From contig CANLUL010000001.1 in NCBI GenBank assembly GCA_947494305.1, positions 248,001-312,000 on the forward strand: a DNA stretch of 64,000 nucleotides. The letters run 5' to 3'. A model generated the notes under the pieces. That model made no database searches, was not told where the DNA came from, and worked only from the letters and a program-made list of their open reading frames with translations. Shown here one piece after another: positions 45,027-55,013 of this stretch. Numbering within the stretch: position 1 is the stretch's first letter; the number at the start of each line of letters is the position of its first letter. The translations under genes were made by a program, and so were the position numbers. The DNA comes from an uncultured Sphingomonadaceae bacterium (GTDB lineage Bacteria; Pseudomonadota; Alphaproteobacteria; Sphingomonadales; Sphingomonadaceae).

Positions 45027-46128
45027 TGTAGCAATTATCGGAGCCGGAATTGCAGGGGCTAGCATGGCATCCGAGCTTGCATCACATTGTTCGGTATTGC
45101 TTCTCGAGGCCGAAGATCAACCCGGTTATCACGCCACAGGTCGATCAGCTGCTTTTTGGACGGAGACTTATGGCGGCCCCCAAATCCAGCCGTTGACAAC
45201 CGCTTCAAGGCAGTTTTTGGAATTCCCTGATCCTGAATTTTCCAAGCGTGGCTTTTTGAAGCCTCGTGGAGCGATTAACATAGCAACTGCCGATCAACCG
45301 TATCTCGCAGATAAATTTGTCGCGCAGTTTAATGGCAGTGGTGTCGTCATGGAAAAATGGGATAGGGTAAGGGTTCTAAGTGCGTTGCCGAATGCCCAGT
45401 CCGATTGGAACAGTGCGGTGTATGAACCGGACTGCTGTGATATCGATGTAAGTGGATTGCATCAATCTTACTTGCGAGCCGCAAAAAAGTTTGGCGTGAC
45501 GCTAAAAAACCGCGCTCGGATTGAGGCAATTCAAAGAATCGATGGAAAGTGGCAACTAACCTCGGCTCAAGATGTGTTTGTTAGCGATAGAATAATCAAT
45601 GCAGCAGGTGCTTGGGCCGACGAAATTGCCAGAATGGCCCATATCAATCCAGTCGGAATTCAGCCGATGCGCCGTACGATGGTGCAATTGGAAACTAATC
45701 CGGCATCCAATCAAGACGATCCGCTTGTTGTTGCGCTGGATGGCAGTTTCTATTTTAAACCAGAGTCTGGGGGTAGTTACTGGCTGAGCCCACATGATGA
45801 AATTCCAAGCGACCCCTTAGATGCAGCGCCAGAAGAACTGGATGTGGCAATCGCAATAGACCGGTTTGAAAAAACACTTGATGTGGAGATCAAATCAGTT
45901 GTGCGAAAATGGGCAGGCCTTCGGAGCTTCGCACCAGACCGATTGCCGGTTTACGGTTATGATCCAGATGAAAATAGCTTTTTCTGGTTTGCAGGACAAG
46001 GCGGTTTTGGCATCCAAACGGCCCCCGCTGCGGCTCGATTGGCAAAGGCCCTTTTCCTTGATGAGAAACCGGATATGATGGTTCAACATATTGGCGCCAC
46101 TAACTTCGCACCCGACCGCTTTCGCTAG
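45013..46128 (+). CDS. FAD-dependent oxidoreductase (DAO family)
   Basis: 371 residues. The Rossmann dinucleotide motif is at the N-terminus (YDVAIIGAGIAGASMASELA), then the family's ATGRSAAFW and, at the C-terminus, RKWAGLRSFAPDRLPVYGYDPDENSFFWFAGQGGFGIQTAPAAARLA. This matches the D-amino-acid-oxidase fold, and the closing GQGGFGIQTAPA is close to D-arginine dehydrogenase-like (DauA) enzymes; the substrate is not fixed by sequence. A flavin dehydrogenase or oxidase of amino acids or amines is the safest call. Overlaps the preceding hydrolase gene by 14 bases. Confidence 0.92.
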   Translation: MIEYDVAIIGAGIAGASMASELASHCSVLLLEAEDQPGYHATGRSAAFWTETYGGPQIQPLTTASRQFLEFPDPEFSKRGFLKPRGAINIATADQPYLADKFVAQFNGSGVVMEKWDRVRVLSALPNAQSDWNSAVYEPDCCDIDVSGLHQSYLRAAKKFGVTLKNRARIEAIQRIDGKWQLTSAQDVFVSDRIINAAGAWADEIARMAHINPVGIQPMRRTMVQLETNPASNQDDPLVVALDGSFYFKPESGGSYWLSPHDEIPSDPLDAAPEELDVAIAIDRFEKTLDVEIKSVVRKWAGLRSFAPDRLPVYGYDPDENSFFWFAGQGGFGIQTAPAAARLAKALFLDEKPDMMVQHIGATNFAPDRFR

Positions 46129-46223
46129 AGCAAAATCAATTTACAAATTTGTCGTTGCGTTGAGTCGCCTAGCAGTTATTAAAAAGATTAAGGCTATCAA
46201 GCCGGAAAAAGGAGAGTTTTTAC

Positions 46224-46400
46224 ATGCCTCATAAGTTTGAAATCTATCGCGACAAAAAGAAAGAATTCAGGGTTCGCTTCAAGCATAATAGCGAAGTGAT
46301 GTTTTCAACCGAAGGTTATAGCAGCAAGGCAAGTGCCAAGAATGCAATTAAATCGATCCTAAAAAATGGCCCTACTGCAGAAGTTGAAGACAACAGCTAA
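46224..46400 (+). CDS. YegP family (DUF1508) protein, single repeat
   Basis: 58 residues, too short for many ORF filters. The start is the ATG at 46224 with GGAGAG eight bases before. The sequence HKFEIYRDKKKEFRVRFKHN, then MFSTEGYSSKASAKNAIKSI, is the DUF1508 repeat; E. coli YegP has two, this has one. Such proteins are small, cytoplasmic and of unknown role. The flanking 95 bases upstream look free of genes. It is convergent with rnhA, 25 bases away. Confidence 0.85.
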   Translation: MPHKFEIYRDKKKEFRVRFKHNSEVMFSTEGYSSKASAKNAIKSILKNGPTAEVEDNS

Positions 46401-46425
46401 GCAGCTAAAGCACTGCTTTACCTAT

Positions 46426-46878
46426 TCAGGCGCCGCGCGCGACCAGCAGCGCGGCGTCGCTGGCCAATTGATCGGCCCGCTCATTATCGGCATTTCCAGC
46501 ATGCCCTTTAACCCAGACCCAATCAATCTGGTGCGGTTCTACTGCGTCCAAAAGATCTTGCCACAAATCCGCATTTTTGACGGGTTTTTTTGCGGCTGTC
46601 CGCCAACCATTCTTTTGCCAGCCGTGAATCCATTTGGTGATGCCATCTTTCACATAGGTGCTGTCAATCGATAGCCGTACATTGCAGGGGCGCTTCAGAG
46701 CATTCAGTGCCTCTATTGCTGCTCGCAACTCCATTCGATTGTTAGTGGTACCCGCTTCACCGCCAGATATTTCCTTTTCCTTATCGCCATATCGGATCAG
46801 TGCGCCCCAGCCGCCGGGTCCTGGATTGCCTTTACATGCGCCGTCAGTGGCGATCTCAACGATGTTTGCACTGTTCAT
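46426..46878 (-). CDS. rnhA: ribonuclease HI
   Basis: 150 residues. The four catalytic acids are visible: Asp in [16 protein letters not shown], Glu in [13 protein letters not shown], Asp in [12 protein letters not shown] and Asp in NERADQLA, together with [10 protein letters not shown] of the basic handle and [11 protein letters not shown]. The enzyme removes RNA from RNA-DNA hybrids. Its ATG overlaps the stop of the homoserine kinase gene by four bases, so rnhA, thrB and ispH form one minus-strand run. Confidence 0.97.
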   Translation of the reverse strand: MNSANIVEIATDGACKGNPGPGGWGALIRYGDKEKEISGGEAGTTNNRMELRAAIEALNALKRPCNVRLSIDSTYVKDGITKWIHGWQKNGWRTAAKKPVKNADLWQDLLDAVEPHQIDWVWVKGHAGNADNERADQLASDAALLVARGA

Positions 46879-47834
46879 GCCGCAAAAATTTCTGGATGAT
46901 TTTGATAATATTCGAGCCGTTTCAAAAATGCCTTAGGGTCTTTGCGTGTCACCAATGCATCGGCTGGTGTATTAATCCAGTCATATGATCGCGATAGCAG
47001 GAAACGAAGTGCGGCACCGCGCGCCAATGTGGGCAGAGCATCTCGTTCGGCACTCGGTAGTTTGAAGTTAGTCTCATATCCATTTATCAAGGCTGAGGAT
47101 ATGTCTGGCCGGAAGCTATCATCACGATCATCGAAACACCATGCAGTGTGGGTTACAGCCAGATCATAAGCTCTGATATCTGTGCACGAAAAGTAAAAGT
47201 CGATAAGGCCTGTGATGTTGTCGCCTAGCATCAGGACATTGTCGGGAAACAGGTCGGCATGAACGACCGACTTCGGGAGATTGTCAGGCCAATTTCGATC
47301 CAGGCTGTCTAGCTCTTTTTGGACCCGATCAAACAAGCCCTCCTGAATATCATTCAACCCCTTTTTGCCGCATTGCTCCGCAAGCTTTCGCCAGCCATCA
47401 TGGTCCATATCATTAGGTCTTGATTGATCGAAATCAGCGAGTGCATTGTGCATGTTGCCGAGCGCAGCCCCTGCAGCCTGGCTCTGTGCAACGGTCGGGT
47501 GGCTCACAGAAACGCCGGGTAAGAAAGTAATAAGACAAGCATAGCGTCCGCATAATTTCTGAATCTTCTTACCGTTCCGATCTGCTATCATTGGCGGGAC
47601 CGGACAGTTTTTGGAAGCCAGATGATCTAACATGTTGATGAAAAACGGAAGGTCTTCGGGATTGACGCGTTTTTCATAAAGCGTCAAAATGTATCGATCT
47701 TGCGTCGTTTCTATCAAATAATTACTGTTTTCTACACCTTCGGCAATACCCTTGGCCGAAACAAGTGAGCCGACATCGAAGCGCTCGAGAAACTGACCAA
47801 TTTTCTCTGCACTGACTTTAGTATAAACGGCCAT
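46875..47834 (-). CDS. thrB: homoserine kinase (APH-type)
   Basis: 319 residues. The aminoglycoside-phosphotransferase-like kinase fold is shown by [37 protein letters not shown], where HxDxxxxN and the metal-binding Asp of IDFYFS form the active site. [22 protein letters not shown] is the usual start of the ThrB_alpha/type II homoserine kinases of alphaproteobacteria, and [18 protein letters not shown] is in the C-terminal part. It phosphorylates homoserine in threonine synthesis. It is unrelated to the GHMP-type ThrB of enterics. Followed by rnhA with a four-base overlap and preceded by ispH with a one-base overlap. Confidence 0.93.
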   Translation of the reverse strand: MAVYTKVSAEKIGQFLERFDVGSLVSAKGIAEGVENSNYLIETTQDRYILTLYEKRVNPEDLPFFINMLDHLASKNCPVPPMIADRNGKKIQKLCGRYACLITFLPGVSVSHPTVAQSQAAGAALGNMHNALADFDQSRPNDMDHDGWRKLAEQCGKKGLNDIQEGLFDRVQKELDSLDRNWPDNLPKSVVHADLFPDNVLMLGDNITGLIDFYFSCTDIRAYDLAVTHTAWCFDDRDDSFRPDISSALINGYETNFKLPSAERDALPTLARGAALRFLLSRSYDWINTPADALVTRKDPKAFLKRLEYYQNHPEIFAA

Positions 47835-48793
47835 CAGGTGACTTCGAGGCCCCGAGGAAGCTTAAACACCATGCGTTCCTTGGCGGTTCGAACTTTCTCT
47901 TCATGCACCTCAAAGCGTTGTTCAAGTGTTGAGACAACTTCCCTAACAAGGATTTCAGGTGCAGAAGCACCCGCAGTTAATCCCAGCGTTTCGACACCTT
48001 TGAACCAGTTAAAATCAATCTCGTCAGCGCGCTGGATTAAGTATGATTCAGCTCCTTCTCGCTCGGCTACTTCTACTAGGCGTAAACTATTGGAACTGTT
48101 GGGTGCGCCAATGACAAGCACAAGCTCAGCAGTTTCCGCAATCCGCTTCACTGCTTCCTGGCGATTGGATGTCGCATAGCAAATATCTTCACCTTTTGGG
48201 CCGACGATATTGGGAAACCGCTCCTGTAAAGATTCCACAATCGCTCTTGTGTCATCCACTGACAAGGTTGTTTGTGTGAGAAAGGCTAGATTTTCACCAT
48301 CTTGCGGTTCAAGCGCTTCCACATCATCCACCGTTTCGACGAGGGTCATTTGTCCGTCTTCCACCTGACCAAATGTTCCGACCACTTCCGGATGATTGGC
48401 ATGCCCAACAAAGATAATATGCCGCCCATGTTCCACCTGGCGTTCCGCTTGTCGGTGCACTTTCGATACAAGAGGACAAGTCGCGTCGAGATATTCCAAG
48501 CCCCGTTCCTCGGCTTTATGCGGAACAGCTTTGGGAACGCCATGGGCAGAAAAAACCACTGGGACGCCGTCCGGCACTTCGTCCAGTTCTTCGACAAAAA
48601 TAGCACCGAGCGTCTTCAATTCATCGACGACATATTTATTATGTACGATTTCGTGTCGCACATATACCGGGGCACCATATTTTTCGATGGCGAGTTCAAC
48701 GATTTTTATGGCCCGATCCACGCCGGCACAAAAGCCACGTGGGGCAGCCACAAGCAAGGAAATAGGGGGTTTTTCATCCAAATTCTGGTTCAT
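47834..48793 (-). CDS. ispH: 4-hydroxy-3-methylbut-2-enyl diphosphate reductase
   Basis: 319 residues from the ATG at 48793; the frame stays open upstream to 48952 but the extra part is not family-like. The three cluster-binding cysteines are in [24 protein letters not shown] and [22 protein letters not shown] and [16 protein letters not shown] carry the active-site His residues. IspH makes IPP and DMAPP, the last step of the MEP pathway, with a [4Fe-4S] cluster. It begins the ispH-thrB-rnhA run and is divergent from the lipoprotein gene at 48965. Confidence 0.97.
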   Translation of the reverse strand: MNQNLDEKPPISLLVAAPRGFCAGVDRAIKIVELAIEKYGAPVYVRHEIVHNKYVVDELKTLGAIFVEELDEVPDGVPVVFSAHGVPKAVPHKAEERGLEYLDATCPLVSKVHRQAERQVEHGRHIIFVGHANHPEVVGTFGQVEDGQMTLVETVDDVEALEPQDGENLAFLTQTTLSVDDTRAIVESLQERFPNIVGPKGEDICYATSNRQEAVKRIAETAELVLVIGAPNSSNSLRLVEVAEREGAESYLIQRADEIDFNWFKGVETLGLTAGASAPEILVREVVSTLEQRFEVHEEKVRTAKERMVFKLPRGLEVT

Positions 48794-48964
48794 GATATTC
48801 GCCTTAGTGAAAATCTTGCGCAACGAAAAGATAATCCGTTCATCCTGTGGACGGTTGCGCGCCTTTAAAGGCCTAGATAAGGGATGTTCAAGAAAATGAA
48901 AGTTCCGAACCAACAAAAGGCGATGTGTTGTGATGGTTTGGAAAAAGGGCAAGGAATTTTGATT

Positions 48965-49612
48965 GTGCGGTTTGACAAAATCATATTGGCTGGTTTGACT
49001 ATATTGGCTGTTTCTGGATGTGCCAGGGATGGTGCGTTGGATGTAAGTTCAGGTGTCGGAGTTAGCGTCACACGAACTGGATGTCCCGCCGTCGCCGTGC
49101 CCGATCATACTGGTGATATTACCGTGTTCAACCCCACAAGCAGCACGGATGCAAGTGCCATTGATGTGGTCGCAAACATTACAAATGTGCGATCTACTTG
49201 TAACGGTGAAGGTGCGCGAATCTACACAGAAGCAACATTTGATATCTATGGATCAAGAACCAATCCACGTGGTTCTCGTACGGTTACAGTACCGTATTTC
49301 TCAACCGTGTTACAGGGCGGCACGGCGGTTGTTGCGAAGCGAGTAAAGACTGTAACGCTTCAATTTGCCGATGGACAATATCGTGCTTCAACTTCTGCAA
49401 AAGCGGGTTCTTACATTGATGCGGCTGCGGCCCGGTTGCCCGAAGATGTGGTTGAACGTCTGACCCGACGACGTAAACCTGGAGATCCTGATGCAGCATT
49501 GGATCCGTTGGCAGATCCGGCGATTCGAGCACAAGTCAATCGTTCAACTTTTGAGTTGCTGATTGGTTTTCAACTGACGTCTGCCCAGTTGCAATATAAC
49601 GCGACACGCTGA
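48965..49612 (+). CDS. hypothetical lipoprotein
   Basis: 215 residues from a GTG at 48965 preceded by AAGGA; upstream in-frame ATGs exist to 48884, but only the GTG gives a short lipoprotein signal with lipobox ([18 protein letters not shown]). The mature part is beta-rich: [63 protein letters not shown], and a charged region [15 protein letters not shown] near the end, followed by [21 protein letters not shown] do not recognise a family. It stands 79 bases upstream of argS in the same direction and may be cotranscribed with it. It is likely anchored in the outer membrane. Confidence 0.8.
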   Translation: MRFDKIILAGLTILAVSGCARDGALDVSSGVGVSVTRTGCPAVAVPDHTGDITVFNPTSSTDASAIDVVANITNVRSTCNGEGARIYTEATFDIYGSRTNPRGSRTVTVPYFSTVLQGGTAVVAKRVKTVTLQFADGQYRASTSAKAGSYIDAAAARLPEDVVERLTRRRKPGDPDAALDPLADPAIRAQVNRSTFELLIGFQLTSAQLQYNATR

Positions 49613-49691
49613 CTTTTAGCTCACAGTTGCCATTTGAACAATGATCGTGCCTATGTTGGGCATATCTTCATATTTAGAATAGAGTGAAACC

Positions 49692-51413
49692 ATGCTGTTT
49701 CCAACATTTACAAAACATATCGATGAGGCCCTGGATGCCCTTGCCGAAGCATCAGTGATTCCAGCTGATCTTGACCGTAACAACGTTACTATCGAACCAC
49801 CGCGTGATCCTTCGCATGGTGATCTTTCAACCAATGCGGCGATGGTGCTTTCAAAAGCAGCCGGCATGAAGCCGCGTGACCTAGCAAACAAAATTGTTGA
49901 GAAACTAAGCGCTCTGATTGATGTGAAATCTGCGGAAATTGCCGGTCCGGGTTTCATAAACCTGCGTGTTTCTGATGCAATTCTAGTTGATGAACTTCAG
50001 CAAATTAGCGAAATGGGGCTGGATTACGGTCGCTCCGACAAAGGGCAAGGTACAACCGTCAATGTTGAGTATGTATCAGCAAATCCTACTGGTCCGATGC
50101 ATATGGGGCATTGCCGCGGCGCTGTAGTCGGCGACGCACTTGCCGATCTGTTGGAGTTTGGCGGGCATAAAGTGATCCGCGAATATTATGTTAATGATGC
50201 CGGGTCTCAGGTGGATACGCTGGCGCGATCTGCTCATTTGCGATATCTGGAGGCCTTAGGCGAAGATATTAGTGAAATCCCGGAAGGGCTGTATCCCGGT
50301 GCATATTTGAAGCCTGTGGGCGAAGCGCTGGCGTCGGAATTTGGGAATAAATTCAAAGACAGTCCTGAAAAAGAATGGCTCCTGACGTTCCGTAAAGCCA
50401 GCGTTTCGGCGATGATGGATATGATCCGTGCCGATCTTGTAATGCTGGGAATAAAGCACGATGTATTTGCATCAGAGGCGGAGCTGCATGAAGCAGGTAA
50501 GGCCGATGCCGCAGAGGCAGAATTACGTTCTCGCGATCTTGTCTATGACGGCGTTTTGGAAAAGCCCAAAGGCAAAACCATCGATGATTGGGAGCCCGTT
50601 GAACTGCCGCTTTTCCGGTCGACCCAATTTGGTGATGATCAGGATCGTCCGATTAAGAAATCAGATGGTAAATGGACCTATTTCGGGGGAGACCTCGCTT
50701 ATCACTTTCAAAAAGCACAAAGTGCGGATGAATTGATTGATATTTGGGGCGCGGATCATGCGGGCACGGTCAAGCGTATCAAAGCTGCTGTGCAAGCGCT
50801 GACAAAAGGCGAAACCAAATTTGATGTGAAGCTGGTTCAGATGGTGCATTTGCTCCGTGAAGGCGAGCCTGTAAAAATGTCAAAGCGATCCGGTAACTTT
50901 GTTACTATAGCTGACGTTGTGAAAGAGGTTGGCAAGGATGTCGTGCGCTTTACAATGCTGACCCGTAAAGCAGATGCACAAATGGATTTTGATTTTGCCA
51001 AGGTAATGGAAGCATCACGCGATAATCCGGTGTTTTATGTGCAATATGCGCATGCTCGGATCCAATCCATAATCCGCAAGGCAGCGGAGGAGGGTATTGA
51101 ACCTTCTGATGCGGATTTATCGGTGCTCGGAGAAGAGGAGCTCGATCTAGTCAAATTGGCTGCTCAATTTCCTCGCATTGTCGAATCAGCGGCTGCGGCA
51201 CGTGAACCGCATCGAGTCGCTTTCTATCTAAATGACCTCGCAGCGGCCTTTCATGGTTTTTATAATTTGGGCAATGACCGGCCTGATAAGCGGATCTTAA
51301 TGGTTAATGATCATAAGACCACGTCCGCTAGGCTTTTCTTAGTCAAGAATATCGGGCAAACTGTCAAGAACGGCCTGGCGCTTATGGGGGTTGAGGCCGC
51401 AGAATCGATGTAG
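49692..51413 (+). CDS. argS: arginyl-tRNA synthetase
   Basis: 573 residues. The class I signature HIGH appears as HMGH (SANPTGPMHMGHCRGAVVGDALADLL) and KMSKS as KMSKRSGNF (GEPVKMSKRSGNFVTIADVV). The N-terminal add-on domain recognising the D-loop (LTKHIDEALDAL..., IAGPGFINLRVS) and the C-terminal anticodon-binding helical domain (EPHRVAFYLNDLAAAFHGFYNLGND) are complete. It charges tRNA-Arg with arginine. The next gene, a SPOR protein, begins after 12 bases. Confidence 0.98.
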   Translation: MLFPTFTKHIDEALDALAEASVIPADLDRNNVTIEPPRDPSHGDLSTNAAMVLSKAAGMKPRDLANKIVEKLSALIDVKSAEIAGPGFINLRVSDAILVDELQQISEMGLDYGRSDKGQGTTVNVEYVSANPTGPMHMGHCRGAVVGDALADLLEFGGHKVIREYYVNDAGSQVDTLARSAHLRYLEALGEDISEIPEGLYPGAYLKPVGEALASEFGNKFKDSPEKEWLLTFRKASVSAMMDMIRADLVMLGIKHDVFASEAELHEAGKADAAEAELRSRDLVYDGVLEKPKGKTIDDWEPVELPLFRSTQFGDDQDRPIKKSDGKWTYFGGDLAYHFQKAQSADELIDIWGADHAGTVKRIKAAVQALTKGETKFDVKLVQMVHLLREGEPVKMSKRSGNFVTIADVVKEVGKDVVRFTMLTRKADAQMDFDFAKVMEASRDNPVFYVQYAHARIQSIIRKAAEEGIEPSDADLSVLGEEELDLVKLAAQFPRIVESAAAAREPHRVAFYLNDLAAAFHGFYNLGNDRPDKRILMVNDHKTTSARLFLVKNIGQTVKNGLALMGVEAAESM

Positions 51414-51425
51414 ATGGAGCGTAAT

Positions 51426-52085
51426 ATGTCGGACGCAACGCGAGATAGTCTGGATTTGGACGACGAAGATCGTCTACCGTGGTTGGAATCTGCGGATGAT
51501 TATGAGGAAGAGGGAGAATATTCTCCCGCCCGTATAGCTTTGCTTGTGTTAGCCGGTGTGGTGCTTTTGGGTGCCATTGTTGGTGGTATTTACTGGATGC
51601 AAAACCGTGAAGGCGGCGTTGACGGTACCGGCGATCTGATCGCTGCGCAGGAAGGCGACTATAAAGTGCGCCCTGATGACGCCCAATCCAAACAATTTGA
51701 AGGCGAGGGTGACGCTAGCTTTGCCGCCAGCGAAGGGCAAGAAACCGAAGCCAAACTTGGCACGGCGGCTCCGATCGAAACTCCGGTTCGAAAAGAGCCA
51801 TCCCCCGGTCTTGTATCTACTGATCCATCCACCGATACAAAAGCGGGCGCCGGAACAATGATCCAATTGGGAGCATTTAGCTCCCCAACCAATGCGGATC
51901 GCGAGTGGGCCGGTTATGCCAGACGATTTGAATCAATCAGCAAACTTCCCAAAAAGATCGTTTCGGGTTCAGTTGAAGGCGGAACTATCTATCGGTTGAA
52001 TGCAGTCGCTCCCAACCCGCAAGCTGCACAGGAAGTTTGTAACGGTTTAAAAGCGGCAGGCGAAAGCTGCATGGTGGTTCGCTAA
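51426..52085 (+). CDS. SPOR-domain cell-division/envelope protein
   Basis: 219 residues from the ATG at 51426, which has GGAG six bases upstream; a start at 51414 is possible. An acidic cytoplasmic part (DLDDEDRLPWLESADDYEEEGEY) precedes one membrane helix (ARIALLVLAGVVLLGAIVGGIYW), a disordered linker rich in Glu, Ala, Pro and Thr, and a C-terminal SPOR domain (MIQLGAFSSPTNADREWAGYARRFES ... QAAQEVCNGLKAAGESCMVV). SPOR domains bind peptidoglycan stripped of stem peptides at the septum. Downstream of argS by 12 bases and upstream of nagZ by 126. Confidence 0.93.
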   Translation: MSDATRDSLDLDDEDRLPWLESADDYEEEGEYSPARIALLVLAGVVLLGAIVGGIYWMQNREGGVDGTGDLIAAQEGDYKVRPDDAQSKQFEGEGDASFAASEGQETEAKLGTAAPIETPVRKEPSPGLVSTDPSTDTKAGAGTMIQLGAFSSPTNADREWAGYARRFESISKLPKKIVSGSVEGGTIYRLNAVAPNPQAAQEVCNGLKAAGESCMVVR

Positions 52086-52211
52086 ACATCACCGTTTAAA
52101 TTCGTATCAATGGGGGACGCGCTGTGGATAACGGCGCTTTTCGCTTTACCGGAATCCGTTTTTTGCGCATGATACTCGCAGAGAAGCGGGTTTTTTGGGT
52201 ATTTTCGAGTA

Positions 52212-53222
52212 ATGACACCAGCTGTTTTCGGAATGTCGGGGTTGAGCCTGACCACTGAAGAAAAAGCGTTCTTCAAAGAGAGCGATCCTTCCGGGTATAT
52301 CATCTTTGGTCGCAATATAGAGAGCAAGGCACAATTGCGCTCTCTGACCGATGATCTGCGTGCCATTCATGGCCGAGACAATCTGGCTATCCTGATCGAT
52401 CAGGAAGGTGGCCGCGTACAGCGAATGACCGAGCCGATTTGGCCGAAATTCCCTGCCGGTGAAGTTTTCGATAAACTCTACGAGATAGCGCCTGCAACCG
52501 CGATCGAAGCAGCACGATTGAATGCCCAAGCCTTGGCGGTCAGTCTTACAGAAGTTGGCATTACCGTTGATTGCCTGCCACTTTTGGACGTGCGTCAACC
52601 GGATGCCAATAACGTCATTGGCGATCGTGCTCTGGGTAGTGAGCCTTTGCGGGTAGCCGCGCTAGGGCGTGCGATACTGGATGGACTGCAAAAGGGCGGC
52701 GTGGTTGGCGTGGTCAAACACATGCCCGGGCACGGCAGAACCAGCGTGGATACACATAAAGCGTTGCCAACGGTAACGGCTAGCGATGAAGAGCTTGAAA
52801 TGGATCTTCAGCCGTTCAAGACGCTCAAAGATGCGCCCATGGGGATGACCGGGCATCTGCTATTCACTGCTTGGGATGCGGACACACCATCTACGCTTTC
52901 GGAGGCCATAATTGAGGGTGTCATTCGTGATCGGATCGGCTTTGATGGTTTGCTCTATACCGATGACCTAGACATGGAAGCTTTATCCGGAACGGTTCCA
53001 GAGCGCGCTGAGCGGGCACAAAAGGCAGGGTGTGATATTGCGCTGAATTGCTGGGCCAAGATGGATGACATGGCTGGTATTGCAGAAAAGCTGGCACCAA
53101 TGTCGGGTAAAACCAAGCAGCGGCAGGATGATGCGATGGCGACGATTTCCGAGGCATCCGAAGGTCCCGAATTCACCGAGCTTGTCACCAAACGCGATGA
53201 ACTTATGGCGGCGGCAGCTTGA
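52212..53222 (+). CDS. nagZ: beta-N-acetylhexosaminidase NagZ
   Basis: 336 residues of glycoside hydrolase family 3. The catalytic loop with the acid/base His is KHMPGHGRTSVDTHKALP, the substrate-binding IDQEGGRVQRM is near the N-terminus, and TDDLDMEALSG holds the nucleophile Asp. NagZ removes GlcNAc from recycled muropeptides in the cytoplasm, a step in beta-lactam sensing in other bacteria. Its stop overlaps the scpA ATG (TGATG). The cluster nagZ-scpA-scpB-tat is usual in alphaproteobacteria. Confidence 0.95.
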   Translation: MTPAVFGMSGLSLTTEEKAFFKESDPSGYIIFGRNIESKAQLRSLTDDLRAIHGRDNLAILIDQEGGRVQRMTEPIWPKFPAGEVFDKLYEIAPATAIEAARLNAQALAVSLTEVGITVDCLPLLDVRQPDANNVIGDRALGSEPLRVAALGRAILDGLQKGGVVGVVKHMPGHGRTSVDTHKALPTVTASDEELEMDLQPFKTLKDAPMGMTGHLLFTAWDADTPSTLSEAIIEGVIRDRIGFDGLLYTDDLDMEALSGTVPERAERAQKAGCDIALNCWAKMDDMAGIAEKLAPMSGKTKQRQDDAMATISEASEGPEFTELVTKRDELMAAAA

Positions 53223-54010
53223 TGAGTGAAGACATTGAAACCGAAACAGAGAGCTTTTTCTTTCCGCCCGAGAGTGTTTCCGATGACGAAGCATTGACAC
53301 TGAATATTGATGGTTGGGAAGGGCCGCTCGATCTTTTGCTCGCTTTGGCGCGGAATCAGAAAGTGGACTTGCGCGAAATTTCTATTTTGGAACTTGTGCA
53401 GGGATATTTGAAATATATTGCTGATGCGCAGGTTCTGAAGCTCGAGCTGGCGGCGGATTATTTGGTGATGGCCGCATGGCTGACCTATTTGAAATCAGGT
53501 TTACTGTTGCCGAAAGACCCTGAAGTTGACCCATCACCCGAAGAATTAGCGCTGCGTCTGCAAATGCGCTTGGAACGCTTAAATGCCATGCGAGAGGCGG
53601 GTGCACGGTTGCTGGGTAGAGATCGTATTGGCCGCGATGTTTTTGCCCGCGGTGCTCCAGAAGGATTGAAAGTCCTTAAGAACCGGCAATGGCAAGCCGA
53701 ATATTATGACCTTATCTCCGCCTATTCGCGGGTCAAAGTGCGCAATGCGCCGGCCATCCATGTTGTAAAGCAGCGCATGGTTATGACACTCGAAGATGCG
53801 CTGGCACGGGTCTCCATGATGCTGGGTGAAGCAATCGACTGGATGGATATTCGCGCGTTCCTCCCCCCCGGCGCAGCGCCTGAGTTGAGAAAATCGGCTT
53901 TGGCATCCAGTTTTCTGGCTTCGCTGGAACTCGCGCGACAAGGAAAATTGGTGTTGCAGCAAGAAGAAAGCTTCGCACCGCTCAGAATAAAGGCAACCGA
54001 AAATGGCTGA
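53222..54010 (+). CDS. scpA: segregation and condensation protein A
   Basis: 262 residues from the ATG in TGATG; a TTG one codon earlier is also open. N-terminal kleisin segment: LTLNIDGWEGPLDLLLALARNQKVDLREISILELVQGYLKYI, then ADYLVMAAWLTYLKSGLLLP, and a C-terminal winged helix (ALASSFLASLELARQGKLVLQQEESFAPLRI). ScpA bridges the SMC heads and ScpB in chromosome condensation. It overlaps scpB by eight bases. Confidence 0.96.
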   Translation: MSEDIETETESFFFPPESVSDDEALTLNIDGWEGPLDLLLALARNQKVDLREISILELVQGYLKYIADAQVLKLELAADYLVMAAWLTYLKSGLLLPKDPEVDPSPEELALRLQMRLERLNAMREAGARLLGRDRIGRDVFARGAPEGLKVLKNRQWQAEYYDLISAYSRVKVRNAPAIHVVKQRMVMTLEDALARVSMMLGEAIDWMDIRAFLPPGAAPELRKSALASSFLASLELARQGKLVLQQEESFAPLRIKATENG

Positions 54011-54722
54011 AGAAATAGTCGAAGATACAAGCCTGATCGAGAGAGAATGGGAAGACATGGAGTCCTCAAAGCGTTCTGTAGAGGCGACTTTGTTCGCATC
54101 GGAAACTCCAATGACGGTTGCGGATATAAAGCTTTACGTTGGTGAAGATGTCGATGTGGCGGGCGCATTGGTATCGCTGCAAGCAGACTATGAGCATCGC
54201 GGGATTGTGTTGATTAAGACCGGCAACCGCTGGCATTTTCAAACCGCACACGATCTATCACACTTGCTCCGCCGCGAGCGTCAGGAATTGCGCAAGCTTA
54301 GCCGTGCAGGAATGGAGACGCTTGCTATCATTGCCTATCACGAACCCGTCAGCCGCGCCGAAATCGAAGCCATTCGAGGTGTGCAAGTCGCCAAAGGCAC
54401 GCTCGACGTGCTGATGGAAGCAAGTTGGGTGCGCCCCGCCGGCCGCCGTGAAGTGCCGGGTCGGCCGCTAATTTATGCGACAACAGCTGAATTTCTAACC
54501 CATTTTGGCCTGCAAAGCCGTAAAGACTTGCCCGGTATTGATGACCTGAAAGCCGCAGGATTGCTGGATCCTGTCGATCTCGTGCTCGAAAGAATGGAGT
54601 TAGAGGGCGAGGAAGAAAGCCCCGACGATGAAGATGTTTCGGAATCGAAAGATCCGGAAGATATTGAAGAGAATGGTGAACAAGACTCTGTTTTGCTGGA
54701 AAACGAACCTGAGAACGCCTAA
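54003..54722 (+). CDS. scpB: segregation and condensation protein B
   Basis: 239 residues. Two winged-helix domains: SVEATLFASETPMTVADIKLYVGEDVDV and, after WHFQTAHDLSHLLRRERQELRKLSRAGMETLAIIAYHEPVSRAEIEAIRGVQVAKGTLDVLME (a continuous family signature), RPLIYATTAEFLTHFGLQSRKDLP. The last 45 residues are strongly acidic and probably unstructured. It forms the SMC accessory complex with ScpA. The start overlaps scpA by eight bases; tatA begins 28 bases later. Confidence 0.96.
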   Translation: MAEEIVEDTSLIEREWEDMESSKRSVEATLFASETPMTVADIKLYVGEDVDVAGALVSLQADYEHRGIVLIKTGNRWHFQTAHDLSHLLRRERQELRKLSRAGMETLAIIAYHEPVSRAEIEAIRGVQVAKGTLDVLMEASWVRPAGRREVPGRPLIYATTAEFLTHFGLQSRKDLPGIDDLKAAGLLDPVDLVLERMELEGEEESPDDEDVSESKDPEDIEENGEQDSVLLENEPENA

Positions 54723-54750
54723 ATAGAGTTTAGTAATCAGGAGAATTTAG

Positions 54751-54978
54751 ATGCAACCGAGTGTTTGGCAAATTGTGATTGTAGCAGCATTGGTGCTAAT
54801 CCTGTTCGGTCGCGGCCGTATTTCGGAAATGATGGGCGATGTTGGGAAGGGTATTAAATCCTTCAAAAAGGGCATTTCGGAGGAGGAAGCTGCTGCTTCC
54901 AAACCATCTCCGCAAATTGACAGTAAAACCTCTGAAACCGTTAGCGAAACCAAGACTGCAGACAAAACGGCTGGTTGA
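54751..54978 (+). CDS. tatA: twin-arginine translocase subunit TatA
   Basis: 75 residues; AGGAG precedes the ATG. One N-terminal membrane helix ([20 protein letters not shown]), the FGRGR hinge and an amphipathic helix ([17 protein letters not shown]), then a polar tail rich in Lys, Ser and Thr. The N-terminus ([12 protein letters not shown]) lacks the GxxS start found in many TatA proteins. It forms the pore of the Tat system for folded proteins. tatB and tatC follow in the same direction. Confidence 0.95.
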   Translation: MQPSVWQIVIVAALVLILFGRGRISEMMGDVGKGIKSFKKGISEEEAAASKPSPQIDSKTSETVSETKTADKTAG

Positions 54979-55013
54979 TTCCGTCCGTTTTGTAATGCGG
55001 TTCGCGCTCCAAC

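Noticed and set aside
48302-48868. Open frame of 188 codons on the plus strand
   Set aside because: It is antisense to ispH, with composition explained by the ispH reading frame.
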